Assembly (NCBI GenBank): GCA_029781975.1 | Contig: JAKOVQ010000047.1 | Coordinates: forward strand, 106,431-170,430 | Direction: 5' to 3' | Length of the DNA stretch: 64,000 nucleotides | DNA from: Acidobacteriota bacterium | GTDB taxonomy: Bacteria; Acidobacteriota; Thermoanaerobaculia; UBA5066 | Shown: one piece after another, positions 44,986-54,153 of the stretch | Position numbering within the stretch: the first letter of the stretch is position 1 | Layout of the letters: every line of letters starts with the position of its first letter | The notes under the pieces: model-generated | Told to the model about the DNA's origin: nothing | What the model saw: only the letters and a program-made list of their open reading frames with translations | Databases searched by the model: none | Translations under genes and position numbers: made by a program

Positions 44986-45666
44986 ATGGACAAGAGCCGC
45001 GCCGTCGCGACGGGCGCCGCCCTCCTCGCCTGCGCCCTCGCCTCGTCCTGCGGACCCGCCGTCAGCCACGCCCGCCCGGCTCCCGCTCCCTACGACCTGG
45101 GGCCCGTGAAGACGCTCGCCCTCGTCTCGGTCCGCGGAGGCCCGAGCGAGGCGCGGGACCGGTTCGTCGACGAGCTCCTCTCGCAGGAGTGGCGCCGCGG
45201 CTCCTACGAGGTCATCGACGCCCGGGACTTCGGCGCCACGACGCGGGACGTCGGGACGGGCGGGCCGCGGGGCGAGGACCTCGTCTCGAAGGTGCGGGCG
45301 GACGTCTACTTCGAGGCGGAGCTGTCCGGCTGCGGCTCGCGCCTCGAGAGCGAGGTCGTGAACGAGAAGGACAGGGACGGGAACGAGGTCTCGAAGACGC
45401 GGCGCTGGTACGGCGCCGCGTGCACGGCCTCGCTGGAGATGGTCGACCCGAGGGGGAGCGTCCTCGCCTCGTTCGAGGTGACCGGCAGGAGCGAGTCGTC
45501 GAAGGGCGAGACCGCCCTGGACTCCGACCAGGACGACGCGCTGACGAACGCGGTCGCCGACGCCGCGGAGAAGGCCGCCTCGGCCTTCACCCCCCGGAAG
45601 ACGGCGGCGGAGACCGGGCGCAGCCGAAAGGCGCCGCCCGCCGACGCCTCCCGGAAGAAGGGGTAG
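44986..45666 (+). CDS. Lipoprotein of unknown function
   Basis: 226 aa; not recognised. A lipoprotein signal (VATGAALLACALASSC) ends in Cys at about residue 22. The mature part has alternating strands and helices (VKTLALVSVRGGPSEARDRF, YEVIDARDFG, ADVYFEAELSG), like proteins that build on a flavodoxin-like or TolB-N-like fold. The C-terminal tail is basic (TGRSRKAPPADASRKKG). Its TAG stop is in the same reading frame as the following oxidase gene. It has its own predicted promoter. Confidence 0.75.
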   Translation: MDKSRAVATGAALLACALASSCGPAVSHARPAPAPYDLGPVKTLALVSVRGGPSEARDRFVDELLSQEWRRGSYEVIDARDFGATTRDVGTGGPRGEDLVSKVRADVYFEAELSGCGSRLESEVVNEKDRDGNEVSKTRRWYGAACTASLEMVDPRGSVLASFEVTGRSESSKGETALDSDQDDALTNAVADAAEKAASAFTPRKTAAETGRSRKAPPADASRKKG

Positions 45667-45759
45667 CCGACGCCTCTTCCCCCCGCTCCCCCGGGCCTTC
45701 GGGACGCCCTCGTCGGGATCGCGGGAGCGGACCGCGTCCTCGACCGGCCGATCGACCGG

Positions 45760-48522
45760 GTGGCTTTCGCGTCCGACGCGAGCTTCTACAGGCTGGTCCC
45801 GCAGGCGGTCGTCCTCGCCGCGTCGGTCGAGGAGGTGAAGGCGCTCTTCCGGCTCTCCCGCGAGCGTCGGATCCCCCTGACGTTCCGCGCGGCGGGAACG
45901 AGCCTGTCGGGGCAGGCGATCACGGACGGCCTCCTCGTCGAGGTCGCACGGCACTGGCGGCGGGTGACCGTGGAGGACGACGGGAAGGCCGTCCGCGTCC
46001 AGCCCGGCGCCCTCGGCGCGACGGTGAACGCCACGCTCCGGCCCTGGGGCGCCAGGATCGGGCCCGACCCCGCCTCCCTCGCCACCTGCACGGTGGGGGG
46101 GATCCTCGCCAACAACGCGAGCGGGATGTGCTGCGGCGTGGCCCGGAACGCCTACCACACGCTCCGGTCGCTCCGACTCGTCCTGCCGTCGGGGACCGAG
46201 CTCGACACGGCCGACCCGCGCGCCGACGAGGTCCTCCGCGAGAGGGAGCCGCGCCTTGCGGCCGGGCTCCTCGAGCTGAAGGCCGAGCTGGAAGGGAACG
46301 CGGCCGTCGCCGCCCGGATCCGGTCGAAGTACCGGATGAAGAACACCACCGGCTACTCGCTCAACGCCTTCCTCGACTTCGCCTCGCCGGCGCAGATCCT
46401 CGCCCACGCCGTCATCGGGTCCGAGGGGACGCTGGCGTTCGTCGCGGAGGCCGTCCTCGAGACCGTGCCGGACCTCCCCGTGAAGCTCACGGGGCTCATG
46501 CTCTTCCCTCACCTCCACGCCGCCTGCGCCGCCATCCGGCCGCTCCGGAACGCCGGGGCCATGGCCCTCGAGGTGATGGACCGGGCGGCGCTCCGTTCCG
46601 TCGAGACGCAGCCCGGCATCCCGCCGGCCATCCCGGGGCTCCCCGAGGGGGCGGCCGGCCTCCTCGCCGAGTTCCAGGCGGCCGACCCGGCCGAGAGGCC
46701 GGCCCTGGAGCGGCTCGCCGCCGAGGCGGTGGCCGGCCTCCGCCTGCTCGAGCCCGCCCGCTTCACCCACGACCCGCAGGAGCAGGCGCTCCTCTGGAAG
46801 GTCCGGTCGGGGATGTTCCCGTCCGTCGGGGCGGTGCGCAGGAGCGGGACGACCGTCATCATCGAGGACGTCGCCTTCCCCATCGACTCGCTGGCCGACG
46901 CCGCCGTCGACCTGAACCGGCTCTTCGGCAGGCACGGGTACGAGGAAGGGATCGTCTTCGGCCACGCGCGCGACGGGAACCTCCACTTCGTCGTGACGCA
47001 GTCCTTCAACGACCAGGCGTCCGTGGACCGCTACGCGCGCTTCATGGACGACGTCGTGGACCTCGTCGTCAGGAAGTACGACGGCGCGCTCAAGGCCGAG
47101 CACGGGACCGGCCGGAACATGGCTCCCTTCGTCGAGACCGAGTGGGGCCCCGAGGCCTTCGCCGTCATGAAGCGGCTGAAGGAGCTGGTCGACCCCGACG
47201 GCCTCCTCAACCCCGGCGTCATCCTGAACCCCGACCCGAGGGCGCACCTCGCGCACGTGAAGCCCCTCCCCACCGTCGAGGAGGAGGTCGACAGGTGCAT
47301 CGAGTGCGGCTTCTGCGAGCCGCGCTGCCCCAGCCGCGAGCTGACGCTCACCCCCCGACAGCGGATCGTCGTCCACCGCGAGATGACGCGCCTGAAGCGG
47401 TCGGGGACCGACGCGGGCCTCCTCGCCTCGCTCGGGGCCGCGTTCCCCTACGACGCGCTCGACACGTGCGCCGTCGACGGCCTCTGCGCGACGGCGTGCC
47501 CCGTCTCCATCGACACGGGGCAGCTGACGAAGCGCTTCCGCCGGCTCCGCCACCCGCGCTGGGCGCGGGCCGTGGCGTGCGGCGTCGCCCGCCTCTTCGG
47601 TGCGGTCGAGCCGGCGGTCCGGACGGGCCTTCGCGCCGGACACCTCGCCCAGAGGCTCTTCGGAGCCGGGGTCGTGACCGCGATCACCCGCGCCGCGCGA
47701 GCCCTCCTCCGGCAGCCGTTCCCCCAGTGGAGCGCCGAGATGCCCCGCGCCGCCAGGGCCGACCTCCCGGCCACGGTCGCCGACGGGGCCGCCGCGATCT
47801 ACTTCCCCTCCTGCATCACGCGGACGATGGGGGCCCTTCCCGGCGAGCCGGACGACCTCGGCCTCCCCGAGGCCCTGGTCGAGGTGGCGGCGCGCGCGGG
47901 CGCCCCGGTCCACGTCCCGGTGGACGTCGCGGGAGCCTGCTGCGGCGTCCCCTTCTCGTCGAAGGGGTACGACGAGGCGAGCCGGATCGCCGTCAACCGG
48001 ACGATCGAGCGCTTCTGGCGGTGGTCGGGCGAGGGGCGGCTCCCGGTGGTGGTCGACACCAGCCCGTGCACCTACGGGCTCCTCCATGCGCGCGACGCCC
48101 TGACCCCCGAGAACCGCGAGCGGTTCGACCGGCTCCGGATCCTCGACTCGATCGAGTTCGTGAACGACACGCTCCTCCCCCGGCTGACCGTGAGGCGGAA
48201 GGCGGGCGCCGTGGCGCTCCATCCCGTCTGCTCCGTCGTCAAGATGGGGCTCACCCCCAGGCTCGCCGCCGTCGCGTCCGCCGCGAGCGCCGAGGCGTTC
48301 GTCCCGGCCTCGGCCGGCTGCTGCGGCTTCGCGGGAGACCGCGGGCTCCTCCTCCCCGAGCTGACCGCCTCCGCGACGAAGGACGAGGCGGCCGAGGTGA
48401 AGGCGCGCTCCTTCGACGGCTACTTTTCGAGCAGCCGGACCTGCGAGGTGGGGATGACGCGCGCCACGGGCGAGGTCTACCGCTCCTACCTCTTCCTCCT
48501 CGAGCGGGCGACGCGGCCCTGA
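45760..48522 (+). CDS. FAD-linked D-2-hydroxyacid (D-lactate) dehydrogenase fused to Fe-S/CCG domains
   Basis: 920 aa from GTG 45760. It probably oxidises D-lactate or a similar 2-hydroxyacid and passes electrons to the membrane quinone pool. The PCMH FAD domain has FRAAGTSLSGQAITDGLLVE and GGILANNASGMCCGV, then the cap (FGHARDGNLHFVVTQ, KAEHGTGRNMAPF). Two [4Fe-4S] motifs follow (DRCIECGFCEPRCP, DTCAVDGLCATACPVS) and two CCG-type motifs (AGACCGVPFSSKG, SAGCCGFAGDRG). The residues upstream of GTG (LRDALVGIAGADRVLDRPID) look like the family N-terminus, but no standard start exists there, so the real start may be non-canonical. Confidence 0.88.
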   Translation: MAFASDASFYRLVPQAVVLAASVEEVKALFRLSRERRIPLTFRAAGTSLSGQAITDGLLVEVARHWRRVTVEDDGKAVRVQPGALGATVNATLRPWGARIGPDPASLATCTVGGILANNASGMCCGVARNAYHTLRSLRLVLPSGTELDTADPRADEVLREREPRLAAGLLELKAELEGNAAVAARIRSKYRMKNTTGYSLNAFLDFASPAQILAHAVIGSEGTLAFVAEAVLETVPDLPVKLTGLMLFPHLHAACAAIRPLRNAGAMALEVMDRAALRSVETQPGIPPAIPGLPEGAAGLLAEFQAADPAERPALERLAAEAVAGLRLLEPARFTHDPQEQALLWKVRSGMFPSVGAVRRSGTTVIIEDVAFPIDSLADAAVDLNRLFGRHGYEEGIVFGHARDGNLHFVVTQSFNDQASVDRYARFMDDVVDLVVRKYDGALKAEHGTGRNMAPFVETEWGPEAFAVMKRLKELVDPDGLLNPGVILNPDPRAHLAHVKPLPTVEEEVDRCIECGFCEPRCPSRELTLTPRQRIVVHREMTRLKRSGTDAGLLASLGAAFPYDALDTCAVDGLCATACPVSIDTGQLTKRFRRLRHPRWARAVACGVARLFGAVEPAVRTGLRAGHLAQRLFGAGVVTAITRAARALLRQPFPQWSAEMPRAARADLPATVADGAAAIYFPSCITRTMGALPGEPDDLGLPEALVEVAARAGAPVHVPVDVAGACCGVPFSSKGYDEASRIAVNRTIERFWRWSGEGRLPVVVDTSPCTYGLLHARDALTPENRERFDRLRILDSIEFVNDTLLPRLTVRRKAGAVALHPVCSVVKMGLTPRLAAVASAASAEAFVPASAGCCGFAGDRGLLLPELTASATKDEAAEVKARSFDGYFSSSRTCEVGMTRATGEVYRSYLFLLERATRP

Positions 48523-48533
48523 GGGCCGGGGCG

Positions 48534-48539
48534 TATCGT
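48534..48539 (+). promoter_or_regulatory. -10 box, probably leaderless start of the 2Fe-2S subunit gene
   Basis: TATCGT is followed by CCCGCC and then the ATG at 48546, exactly 6 nt. The string TATCGTCCCG also precedes the carbonic anhydrase gene. No Shine-Dalgarno sequence is visible. Confidence 0.45.
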
Positions 48540-48545
48540 CCCGCC

Positions 48546-49013
48546 ATGCTCCTCTCCCTCCGGGTGAACGGCCGGCACCGGCGGGTGGAGGTCCGCCCCG
48601 AAACCCCCCTCCTCTGGGTCCTCCGGGACGTGCTGGGCCTGCGCGGAACGAAGCTCGGATGCGGGGCCGGCCAGTGCGGGGCCTGCACCGTCCAGATCGC
48701 CGGCGTCGCGCACCGGTCCTGCGTGACCGCCGTCTCCGAGGTCGGCGAGAGGGAGGTGACGACGATCGAGGGGCTCGGCGGCGACGGGCTCCACCCCTGC
48801 CAGCGGGCCTGGCTGGACGAGGACGTGGCCCAGTGCGGCTACTGCCAGCCGGGGATGCTGATGGAGGCGGCCGCCCTCCTCCGCGACCGCCCGCACCCGA
48901 CCGACGCCGAGATCGACCGGGCGCTCGGCGGCCACCTCTGCCGGTGCGGCACCTACCAGAGGATCCGGCGGGCGGTCCATCGGGCCGCCGGAGGGGGCGG
49001 GGGGGCTCCGTGA
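48546..49013 (+). CDS. Molybdenum hydroxylase small subunit, two [2Fe-2S] clusters
   Basis: 155 aa, like isoquinoline 1-oxidoreductase alpha (IorA) or the iron-sulfur subunit of aldehyde oxidases. The plant-ferredoxin-type cluster is in LGCGAGQCGACTVQI with a fourth Cys at HRSCVTAV. The second cluster is in VAQCGYCQPGMLMEAAALL and GGHLCRCGTYQRI. It passes electrons from the molybdenum subunit encoded next, whose GTG overlaps its stop (GTGA). The external electron acceptor is unknown. Confidence 0.9.
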   Translation: MLLSLRVNGRHRRVEVRPETPLLWVLRDVLGLRGTKLGCGAGQCGACTVQIAGVAHRSCVTAVSEVGEREVTTIEGLGGDGLHPCQRAWLDEDVAQCGYCQPGMLMEAAALLRDRPHPTDAEIDRALGGHLCRCGTYQRIRRAVHRAAGGGGGAP

Positions 49014-51217
49014 AGCGGATGAGCCGGCGCGCGTTCGTCGCCCGCGGGGCCGCGGCGGGGCTCGTCCTGGCGCTCGACCCGATCCGGGTCCTCCGCGGCG
49101 GCGAGGCCGAGGCGGCGGGGCTCGGCGAGGGGCTCCCCGCGACCCTCGCGCCGACGCCGTTCCTGAGGATCGCGCCCGACGGCTCCGTCACCATCGTCGT
49201 GGGCCGCTCCGAGGAGGGGCAGGGGGTGAGGACCGCGCTCCCGATGCTCGTCGCCGAGGAGCTCGACGTCGACCTCGGATGCGTCGCGCTCCTGCAGGCG
49301 CAGCCCGGCGACGACTTCCCGAACCTGAGCACCGGCGGGAGCGACAGCGTCCGCTCCGCCTGGGTGGCGCTCCGCGACACCGGGGCGGCCGCGCGGGAGA
49401 TGCTGATCACGGCCGCCGCGAGCCGCTGGCGGGTGCCGCGGACCGAATGCCGGGCCGAGGACGGCGCCGTCGTCCACGCGCCCAGCGGCCGGAAGGCGCC
49501 GTACGGCAGCCTCGCCTCCGCCGCGGCACGGCTCCCCGTCCCGACGAACCCGCCCTGGAGGAGCCGCGAGGAGTGGCGCCTGATCGGCACCCGCGTCGCG
49601 CGGGTTGACGGGCCGGCCATCGTCACCGGCCGCGCCGTCTACGGGATCGACGCCCGCCCCGAGGGCGCGCTCGTCGCCGCCGTGGCCCGCTCCCCCGTCC
49701 CCGGCGGGACGCTCGAGAAGGTCGACTCGGCCCGGGCACGGGAGGTCCCGGGCGTCCGGTCCGTCGTGACGATCCCGGGGGGCGTCGCCGTCGTCGCGGA
49801 GACCACCTGGGCCGCCTTCGAGGGGAGGGACGCACTCTCGGTGACCTGGGACGAGAGCGCCGCCGCCGGGCTCGACTCGGCCGCGATCTGGAAGCTGCTC
49901 GAGGGCGCCATCTCCCGGAGCCAGCCGACCCGCTGGGAGGGGGACGTCGAGGGGGCGCTCGCGTCGGCGCCCCGGAGGCACGCCGCCGAGTACCGCTACC
50001 CGTTTCAGGCGCACGCCCCCCTCGAGCCGACGAGCTGCGTCGCCGACGCCCGCGGCTGGCGTTGCGTCCTGTACGCGCCGACCCAGGCGCCGAACCGGGT
50101 CCAGGCCGAGGTGGCCCGGGCCCTCGACCTCCCGCTCGAGGCGGTGACGGTGAACGTCACCCTGATCGGCGGGGGGTTCGGGAGGCGCCTTGCGGCCGAC
50201 GACGCCGTCGAGGCCGCGCGGATCTCGCGCGCCGTCGACGCGCCGGTCCAGGTCGTCTTCTCGCGCGAGGACGACTTCGCCCACGACTTCCTCCACCCCG
50301 CCTCGATCGACCGCCTCGAGGCGGGGCTCGACGTCCACGGGCTCCCCGTCGCCCTCACCCACGCCATGGCCGAGCTCCACCTCAGCATGTTCGGGCCGCT
50401 CGACCTGAAGAGCCCCGGCACCTGGGAGGGGAACCCCCGGGGCGGATGGGACACCCCGTACCGCCTCCCCAACCTCCGGGTCGACTACGCTCCGGTCGCC
50501 TCGCCCGTCCGGACGGGCGCCTGGCGCGCGGTCTCGTACCCTTCCGGCGTCTTCGCCCGAGAGTGCTTCCTCGACGAGCTCGCCCACCTCGCCGGCCAGG
50601 ACCCGCTCCGCTACCGTCTCGCCCTCCTCGACGGCCCGAACGTCCGCCTGGGAAGCCGCGTCCTCGACCGGAGCCGCCTGCGCCGCGTCGTCGCGCTCGC
50701 CGCCGAGAAGGCGGGCTGGGGCACCCCGCTCGGTCCCGGCCGCGGGCGCGGGATCGCCTGCAACCTTTACGACCTCGGGACGGCCGTCGCCGAGGTGGTC
50801 GAGGTCGAGGTGGGGAGGGACGGGACCGTCCGGGTGCCGCGCGTCGTCTGTGCCGTCGACTGCGGCCAGGTCGTCAACCTCTGGGGCGTCGAGGGGCAGG
50901 TGGAGAGCGGCGTCGTCTGGGGTCTCACCCATGCGCTGGGAAGCGAGATGACGTTCCGGAAGGGCCGCGTCGTCGAGAGGAGCTTCGCCGACTTCCCCGT
51001 CCTGACGATCGACGCGATGCCCCGCGTGGAGGTCCACGCCGTCTCCACCGAGCGGCGGCCGAGCGGCCTCGGCGAGCCTCCGGTCCCCCCCGTCGCCCCC
51101 GCCCTCGCGAACGCCCTCTTCGCGGCGACCGGGGTCCGCGTCCGGACCCTCCCGATCGGGAGGCAGGCGCGGCCGCCGGCCGCCGCCCCGGCGGCAGGCT
51201 CCCCGCCTCGCTCCTGA
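49010..51217 (+). CDS. Molybdenum hydroxylase large subunit with Tat signal (IorB-like)
   Basis: 735 aa. Molybdopterin-binding subunit of the xanthine oxidase family, IorB branch. The N-terminus [20 protein letters not shown] is a twin-arginine export signal, so the enzyme should be exported folded with its cofactor. Cofactor motifs: [43 protein letters not shown] and [18 protein letters not shown] with the catalytic Glu. Substrates of this branch are N-heterocycles or aldehydes. Placed between a D-lactate-type dehydrogenase and glc-lut genes, an aldehyde substrate is plausible (inference). GTG 49010 overlaps the previous stop; ATG 49019 is an alternative. Confidence 0.88.
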   Translation: MKRMSRRAFVARGAAAGLVLALDPIRVLRGGEAEAAGLGEGLPATLAPTPFLRIAPDGSVTIVVGRSEEGQGVRTALPMLVAEELDVDLGCVALLQAQPGDDFPNLSTGGSDSVRSAWVALRDTGAAAREMLITAAASRWRVPRTECRAEDGAVVHAPSGRKAPYGSLASAAARLPVPTNPPWRSREEWRLIGTRVARVDGPAIVTGRAVYGIDARPEGALVAAVARSPVPGGTLEKVDSARAREVPGVRSVVTIPGGVAVVAETTWAAFEGRDALSVTWDESAAAGLDSAAIWKLLEGAISRSQPTRWEGDVEGALASAPRRHAAEYRYPFQAHAPLEPTSCVADARGWRCVLYAPTQAPNRVQAEVARALDLPLEAVTVNVTLIGGGFGRRLAADDAVEAARISRAVDAPVQVVFSREDDFAHDFLHPASIDRLEAGLDVHGLPVALTHAMAELHLSMFGPLDLKSPGTWEGNPRGGWDTPYRLPNLRVDYAPVASPVRTGAWRAVSYPSGVFARECFLDELAHLAGQDPLRYRLALLDGPNVRLGSRVLDRSRLRRVVALAAEKAGWGTPLGPGRGRGIACNLYDLGTAVAEVVEVEVGRDGTVRVPRVVCAVDCGQVVNLWGVEGQVESGVVWGLTHALGSEMTFRKGRVVERSFADFPVLTIDAMPRVEVHAVSTERRPSGLGEPPVPPVAPALANALFAATGVRVRTLPIGRQARPPAAAPAAGSPPRS

Positions 51218-51221
51218 ACGG

Positions 51222-51914
51222 TCAGGAGCCTCGCGATGGGGTCGCGCCGCCCGGAACGACGACCACCACCAGCCGCTTCGGGCCGTGGACGCCGTAGGCG
51301 AGCGTCTGCTCGATGTCCGCGGTCTTGCTCGGCCCCGAGATGAGGAGGGCGTTGGGCGGCATCCCGTTCGCGAAGCGCGGCTCCGCGAGGAGCTGCCAGA
51401 GTCCGTCGCGGACCGTCGCGGGATCGAGGAGGACGAGGTGGATCGGCGGGACGAGCGAGAGGAGCCGCGGCTCCTCGGGCGTCGGGACGACGACGAGGCT
51501 CCCCGTCTCGGCGAGGCCCCCCTCGCACGTCGTCAGCCCCGCGTCGACCGAGCCGAAGAGGACGCCCTTCAGCTCCTCCACGGGGCGGTCGTATCGAAGG
51601 AGCTCGGGGCCGCCGGGAAGCCCGCTCCAGGCCTCCGCGAGCCGCGCTTCCACCGCGCTCCCCGCCCCCACCATCACGTTGCGCGCGCCGGCCTCGACGA
51701 GGAGGTCGCGGACGGCCGAGGGCCAGCTCTCCCCCGTCGCCTCGAGGAACTCCGCGTGGGCCGCCTCCATCAGGCGCCGGAGCCTCGGGAGCCGCTCGGC
51801 CTCGGGCCAGCGCTTCTCGCGGACGACGGCGAAGTCGGACGGGGCCGCTCCGTCTTCCCCCCGGCGCGCGGCGCGCAGCCGGCCGAGGATCGCCTCGCGC
51901 GCCCCCTCACGCAT
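51222..51914 (-). CDS. lutC: LutC-like LUD-domain protein
   Basis: 230 aa. Part of the LutABC L-lactate utilisation complex. The LUD fold is seen in [60 protein letters not shown] and [20 protein letters not shown] followed by [12 protein letters not shown]. The ATG overlaps the end of lutB by 8 nt. It converges with the molybdenum enzyme gene 4 nt away. It is last in the glcDEF-lutABC run. Confidence 0.88.
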   Translation of the reverse strand: MREGAREAILGRLRAARRGEDGAAPSDFAVVREKRWPEAERLPRLRRLMEAAHAEFLEATGESWPSAVRDLLVEAGARNVMVGAGSAVEARLAEAWSGLPGGPELLRYDRPVEELKGVLFGSVDAGLTTCEGGLAETGSLVVVPTPEEPRLLSLVPPIHLVLLDPATVRDGLWQLLAEPRFANGMPPNALLISGPSKTADIEQTLAYGVHGPKRLVVVVVPGGATPSRGS

Positions 51915-53361
51915 CGGGGACCCCCTTCTCGCGCGCCAGCTCGTGGAGGCTCCGGCGCGCGGGCCTCGGCGCCGTCCGGACGCTCGTCCAGGCCCGAAGC
52001 GGCCCGAGGCGGGGGACGGGGAGGCGGCCGAGGCGCGTCGCCAGCCAGCTGACGAGACGGTAGGCGCCGGGGGAGCCGAACGCCCGCTTCCAGAGGCGCC
52101 ACGAGAGCGCCTCGCCGCCGCTGCGCGCCCCTCCGGCCCCGAGGACGGTCGACCCCACGCGCCGCGTCGACGCCTCGGCGCGGAGCCTCACGAGGAGCCG
52201 CGTGATCGGGATCTCCACGGGGCAGACCTCGGCGCAGGCCCCGCAGAGGCTCGAGGCGTGCGGCAGCTCGTGCCGGCGGTCGACCCCCTCCATCTGCGGC
52301 GTCAGGACCTTCCCGATCGGCCCGGGGTAGACGGCGTCGTACGCGTGCCCGCCGACCCGCGTGTAGACCGGGCAGTGGTTCATGCACGCGCCGCAGCGGA
52401 TGCAGCGGAGGGTGACCGCGAGCTCTTCGTCCTCGTAGATGCGCGACCGCCCGTTGTCGAGGACCACGAGGTGGACCTCGCGCGGGCCGTCCTTCTCCCC
52501 GGGGCTTCGCGGGCCGCTGATCATGTTGACGTACGTCGTCACGAGCTGCCCCGTCGCCGACCGCGTCAGGAGCGAGAGGAGCGGCGGGACGTCCTCCAGC
52601 CGCTCGACGACCTTCTCCAGCCCCATCAGCGCGACGTGGAGAGGCGGAACGTGCGTCGACATCCGGCCGTTCCCCTCGTTCTCGATCAGGACGAGGGTCC
52701 CCGTCTCGGCCACGGCGCAGTTGACGCCCGAGATCCCCGCGTCCGCCTCCTCGAACTTCCTCCGCAGGACGCGCCGGGCCGTCGCCGTCAGCTCGTCGAC
52801 GTCCTCCGAGTACGCCGCGTCGCGGATCTTCCGGCCGAAGAGCCGGGCGATCTGCTGCCGGTCCTTGTGGATCGCCGGCATGATGATGTGCGAGGGGGTC
52901 TCGCCGTCGAGCTGGATGACGTACTCGCCGAGGTCGCTCTCGAGCGACTCGACGCCGTGCGCCTCGAGGAAGTCGTTGAGGTGCATCTCCTCGGAGACCA
53001 TCGACTTCCCCTTCACGACGCGGGTCGCCCCGCGGGCGCGGAGGAGGTCGAGGACGACCTCGTTCGCCTCGGCGGTCGTCTCGGCCCAGTGGACCTCGAT
53101 GCCGTTCGCGCGGCACCGCTCCTCCAGCCGCTCGAGGAGCTCGGGGAGCCTGGCGAGCGTCCGGGCGCGGATCGACGCGCCGAGGGCGCGCATCGCCCGC
53201 CATTCGGCCGGGTCGGCGAAGAGCGCCGCGCGCTTGGCCATCAGGCCGTCCATCGCCCGGCGGAAGTTGGCCCGGACCTGCGGGTCGCCGAGCGCCGCCG
53301 TCGCCCGGGCGCGGAACCCGTGAGCCCCGGCGCCGGGCGGCGGGGCCCCGTCAGCGCCCAC
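51907..53361 (-). CDS. lutB: LutB-like iron-sulfur LUD-domain protein
   Basis: 484 aa. The LUD domain (VNCAVAETGTLVLIENEGNG, VPPLHVALMGLEKVV) is joined to two [4Fe-4S] motifs, LRCIRCGACMNHCPVYTRVG and SSLCGACAEVCPVEIP. In LutABC it carries electrons during L-lactate oxidation to pyruvate. A basic C-terminal tail follows. GTG at 53361 is used; it overlaps the lutA end by 11 nt. Length is typical. Confidence 0.9.
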   Translation of the reverse strand: MGADGAPPPGAGAHGFRARATAALGDPQVRANFRRAMDGLMAKRAALFADPAEWRAMRALGASIRARTLARLPELLERLEERCRANGIEVHWAETTAEANEVVLDLLRARGATRVVKGKSMVSEEMHLNDFLEAHGVESLESDLGEYVIQLDGETPSHIIMPAIHKDRQQIARLFGRKIRDAAYSEDVDELTATARRVLRRKFEEADAGISGVNCAVAETGTLVLIENEGNGRMSTHVPPLHVALMGLEKVVERLEDVPPLLSLLTRSATGQLVTTYVNMISGPRSPGEKDGPREVHLVVLDNGRSRIYEDEELAVTLRCIRCGACMNHCPVYTRVGGHAYDAVYPGPIGKVLTPQMEGVDRRHELPHASSLCGACAEVCPVEIPITRLLVRLRAEASTRRVGSTVLGAGGARSGGEALSWRLWKRAFGSPGAYRLVSWLATRLGRLPVPRLGPLRAWTSVRTAPRPARRSLHELAREKGVPDA

Positions 53362-54109
53362 GGGTCCTCTCCAGGAGGAACTCGGCGACGTGGCGCGGCC
53401 TCGCGCGGCTCCCCTGCCGCTCCAGGGCGCCGCCGACGTTGAGGAGGCAGCCGCCGTCGCCCGAGAGGACCAGGGCCGCTCCGGTCGCCGCCACGTCGGC
53501 GGCCTTGTCCTCCACCATCGCCGCCGAGATCTCGGGCTCGCGGACCGAGAAGGTCCCGCCGAAGCCGCAGCACTCCCGCTCGCGCCCGAGCGGGACGAGC
53601 TCTACGTTCGCGAGCTGCGCGAGGAGCGCCTTCGGCTGGGCGGCGACCCCCGCCTCCCTCATCGCGTGGCAGGACGCGTGCCAGGTCACCTTCACCGGCT
53701 CGCCCCGGTCGACGAGCGAGACGTGGAGGACGTCGACGAGGAACTCGGTCAGCTCGTGGACGCGGCCCGCGAGGCCTCTCGCGGCCGCCTCGTCCGGCTC
53801 CCCCGCGAAGAGCTCCGGGTAGTGCGTCCGGATCATCCCCGCGCAGGAGCCCGAGGGGACGACGACGGGCCACGGCTCGGGGAAGAGGGCGACCTGCGCC
53901 CGCGCCACGGAGAGCGCCTCGTCGCGGTAGCCGCAGTTGAACGCCGGCTGGCCGCAGCACGTCTGCGCCTGCGGGTAAACGACGCGGAGCCCCTCGCGCC
54001 GGAGGAGCTCGATCCCGGCCAGCCCCGCCTCGGGGAAGAAGAGGTCGACGAGGCACGTCCCGAAGAAATAGACCGTTCCGGGGCGCCCGTTCGCGCCGAC
54101 CTCTTCCAC
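53351..54109 (-). CDS. lutA: LutA-like CCG-domain protein
   Basis: 252 aa. Two cysteine-rich CCG domains (QAQTCCGQPAFNCGYRDEAL and RECCGFGGTFSVREPEISAAM), each able to hold an iron-sulfur cofactor, match LutA/GlcF C-terminal-type subunits. VTWHASCHAMREAG is conserved. The start is GTG at 54109 with GGGAGG just upstream. It follows glcF by 44 nt, with a TATCCT box in the gap that may give lutABC its own promoter. Confidence 0.9.
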   Translation of the reverse strand: MEEVGANGRPGTVYFFGTCLVDLFFPEAGLAGIELLRREGLRVVYPQAQTCCGQPAFNCGYRDEALSVARAQVALFPEPWPVVVPSGSCAGMIRTHYPELFAGEPDEAAARGLAGRVHELTEFLVDVLHVSLVDRGEPVKVTWHASCHAMREAGVAAQPKALLAQLANVELVPLGRERECCGFGGTFSVREPEISAAMVEDKAADVAATGAALVLSGDGGCLLNVGGALERQGSRARPRHVAEFLLERTRGR

Positions 54110-54128
54110 GCCGCCTCCCGTCCCGGGC

Positions 54129-54134
54129 AGGATA
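54129..54134 (-). promoter_or_regulatory. Possible internal -10 box for lutABC
   Basis: Minus strand TATCCT in CGCTATCCTGCC, 19 nt before the lutA GTG, with GGGAGG between. It lies in the largest gap of the glcDEF-lutABC run. Confidence 0.35.
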
Positions 54135-54153
54135 GCGCCGGGGCCCGGCCCCG

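Noticed and set aside
43621..49626. Very long open frame on the minus strand (about 2000 codons) across korAB, the D-lactate dehydrogenase and the molybdenum enzyme genes
   Set aside because: It is antisense to several clear enzymes, has Arg/Pro/Gly/Asp-rich composition, no domains and no start signal. GC-rich codon use leaves few stops in this frame.
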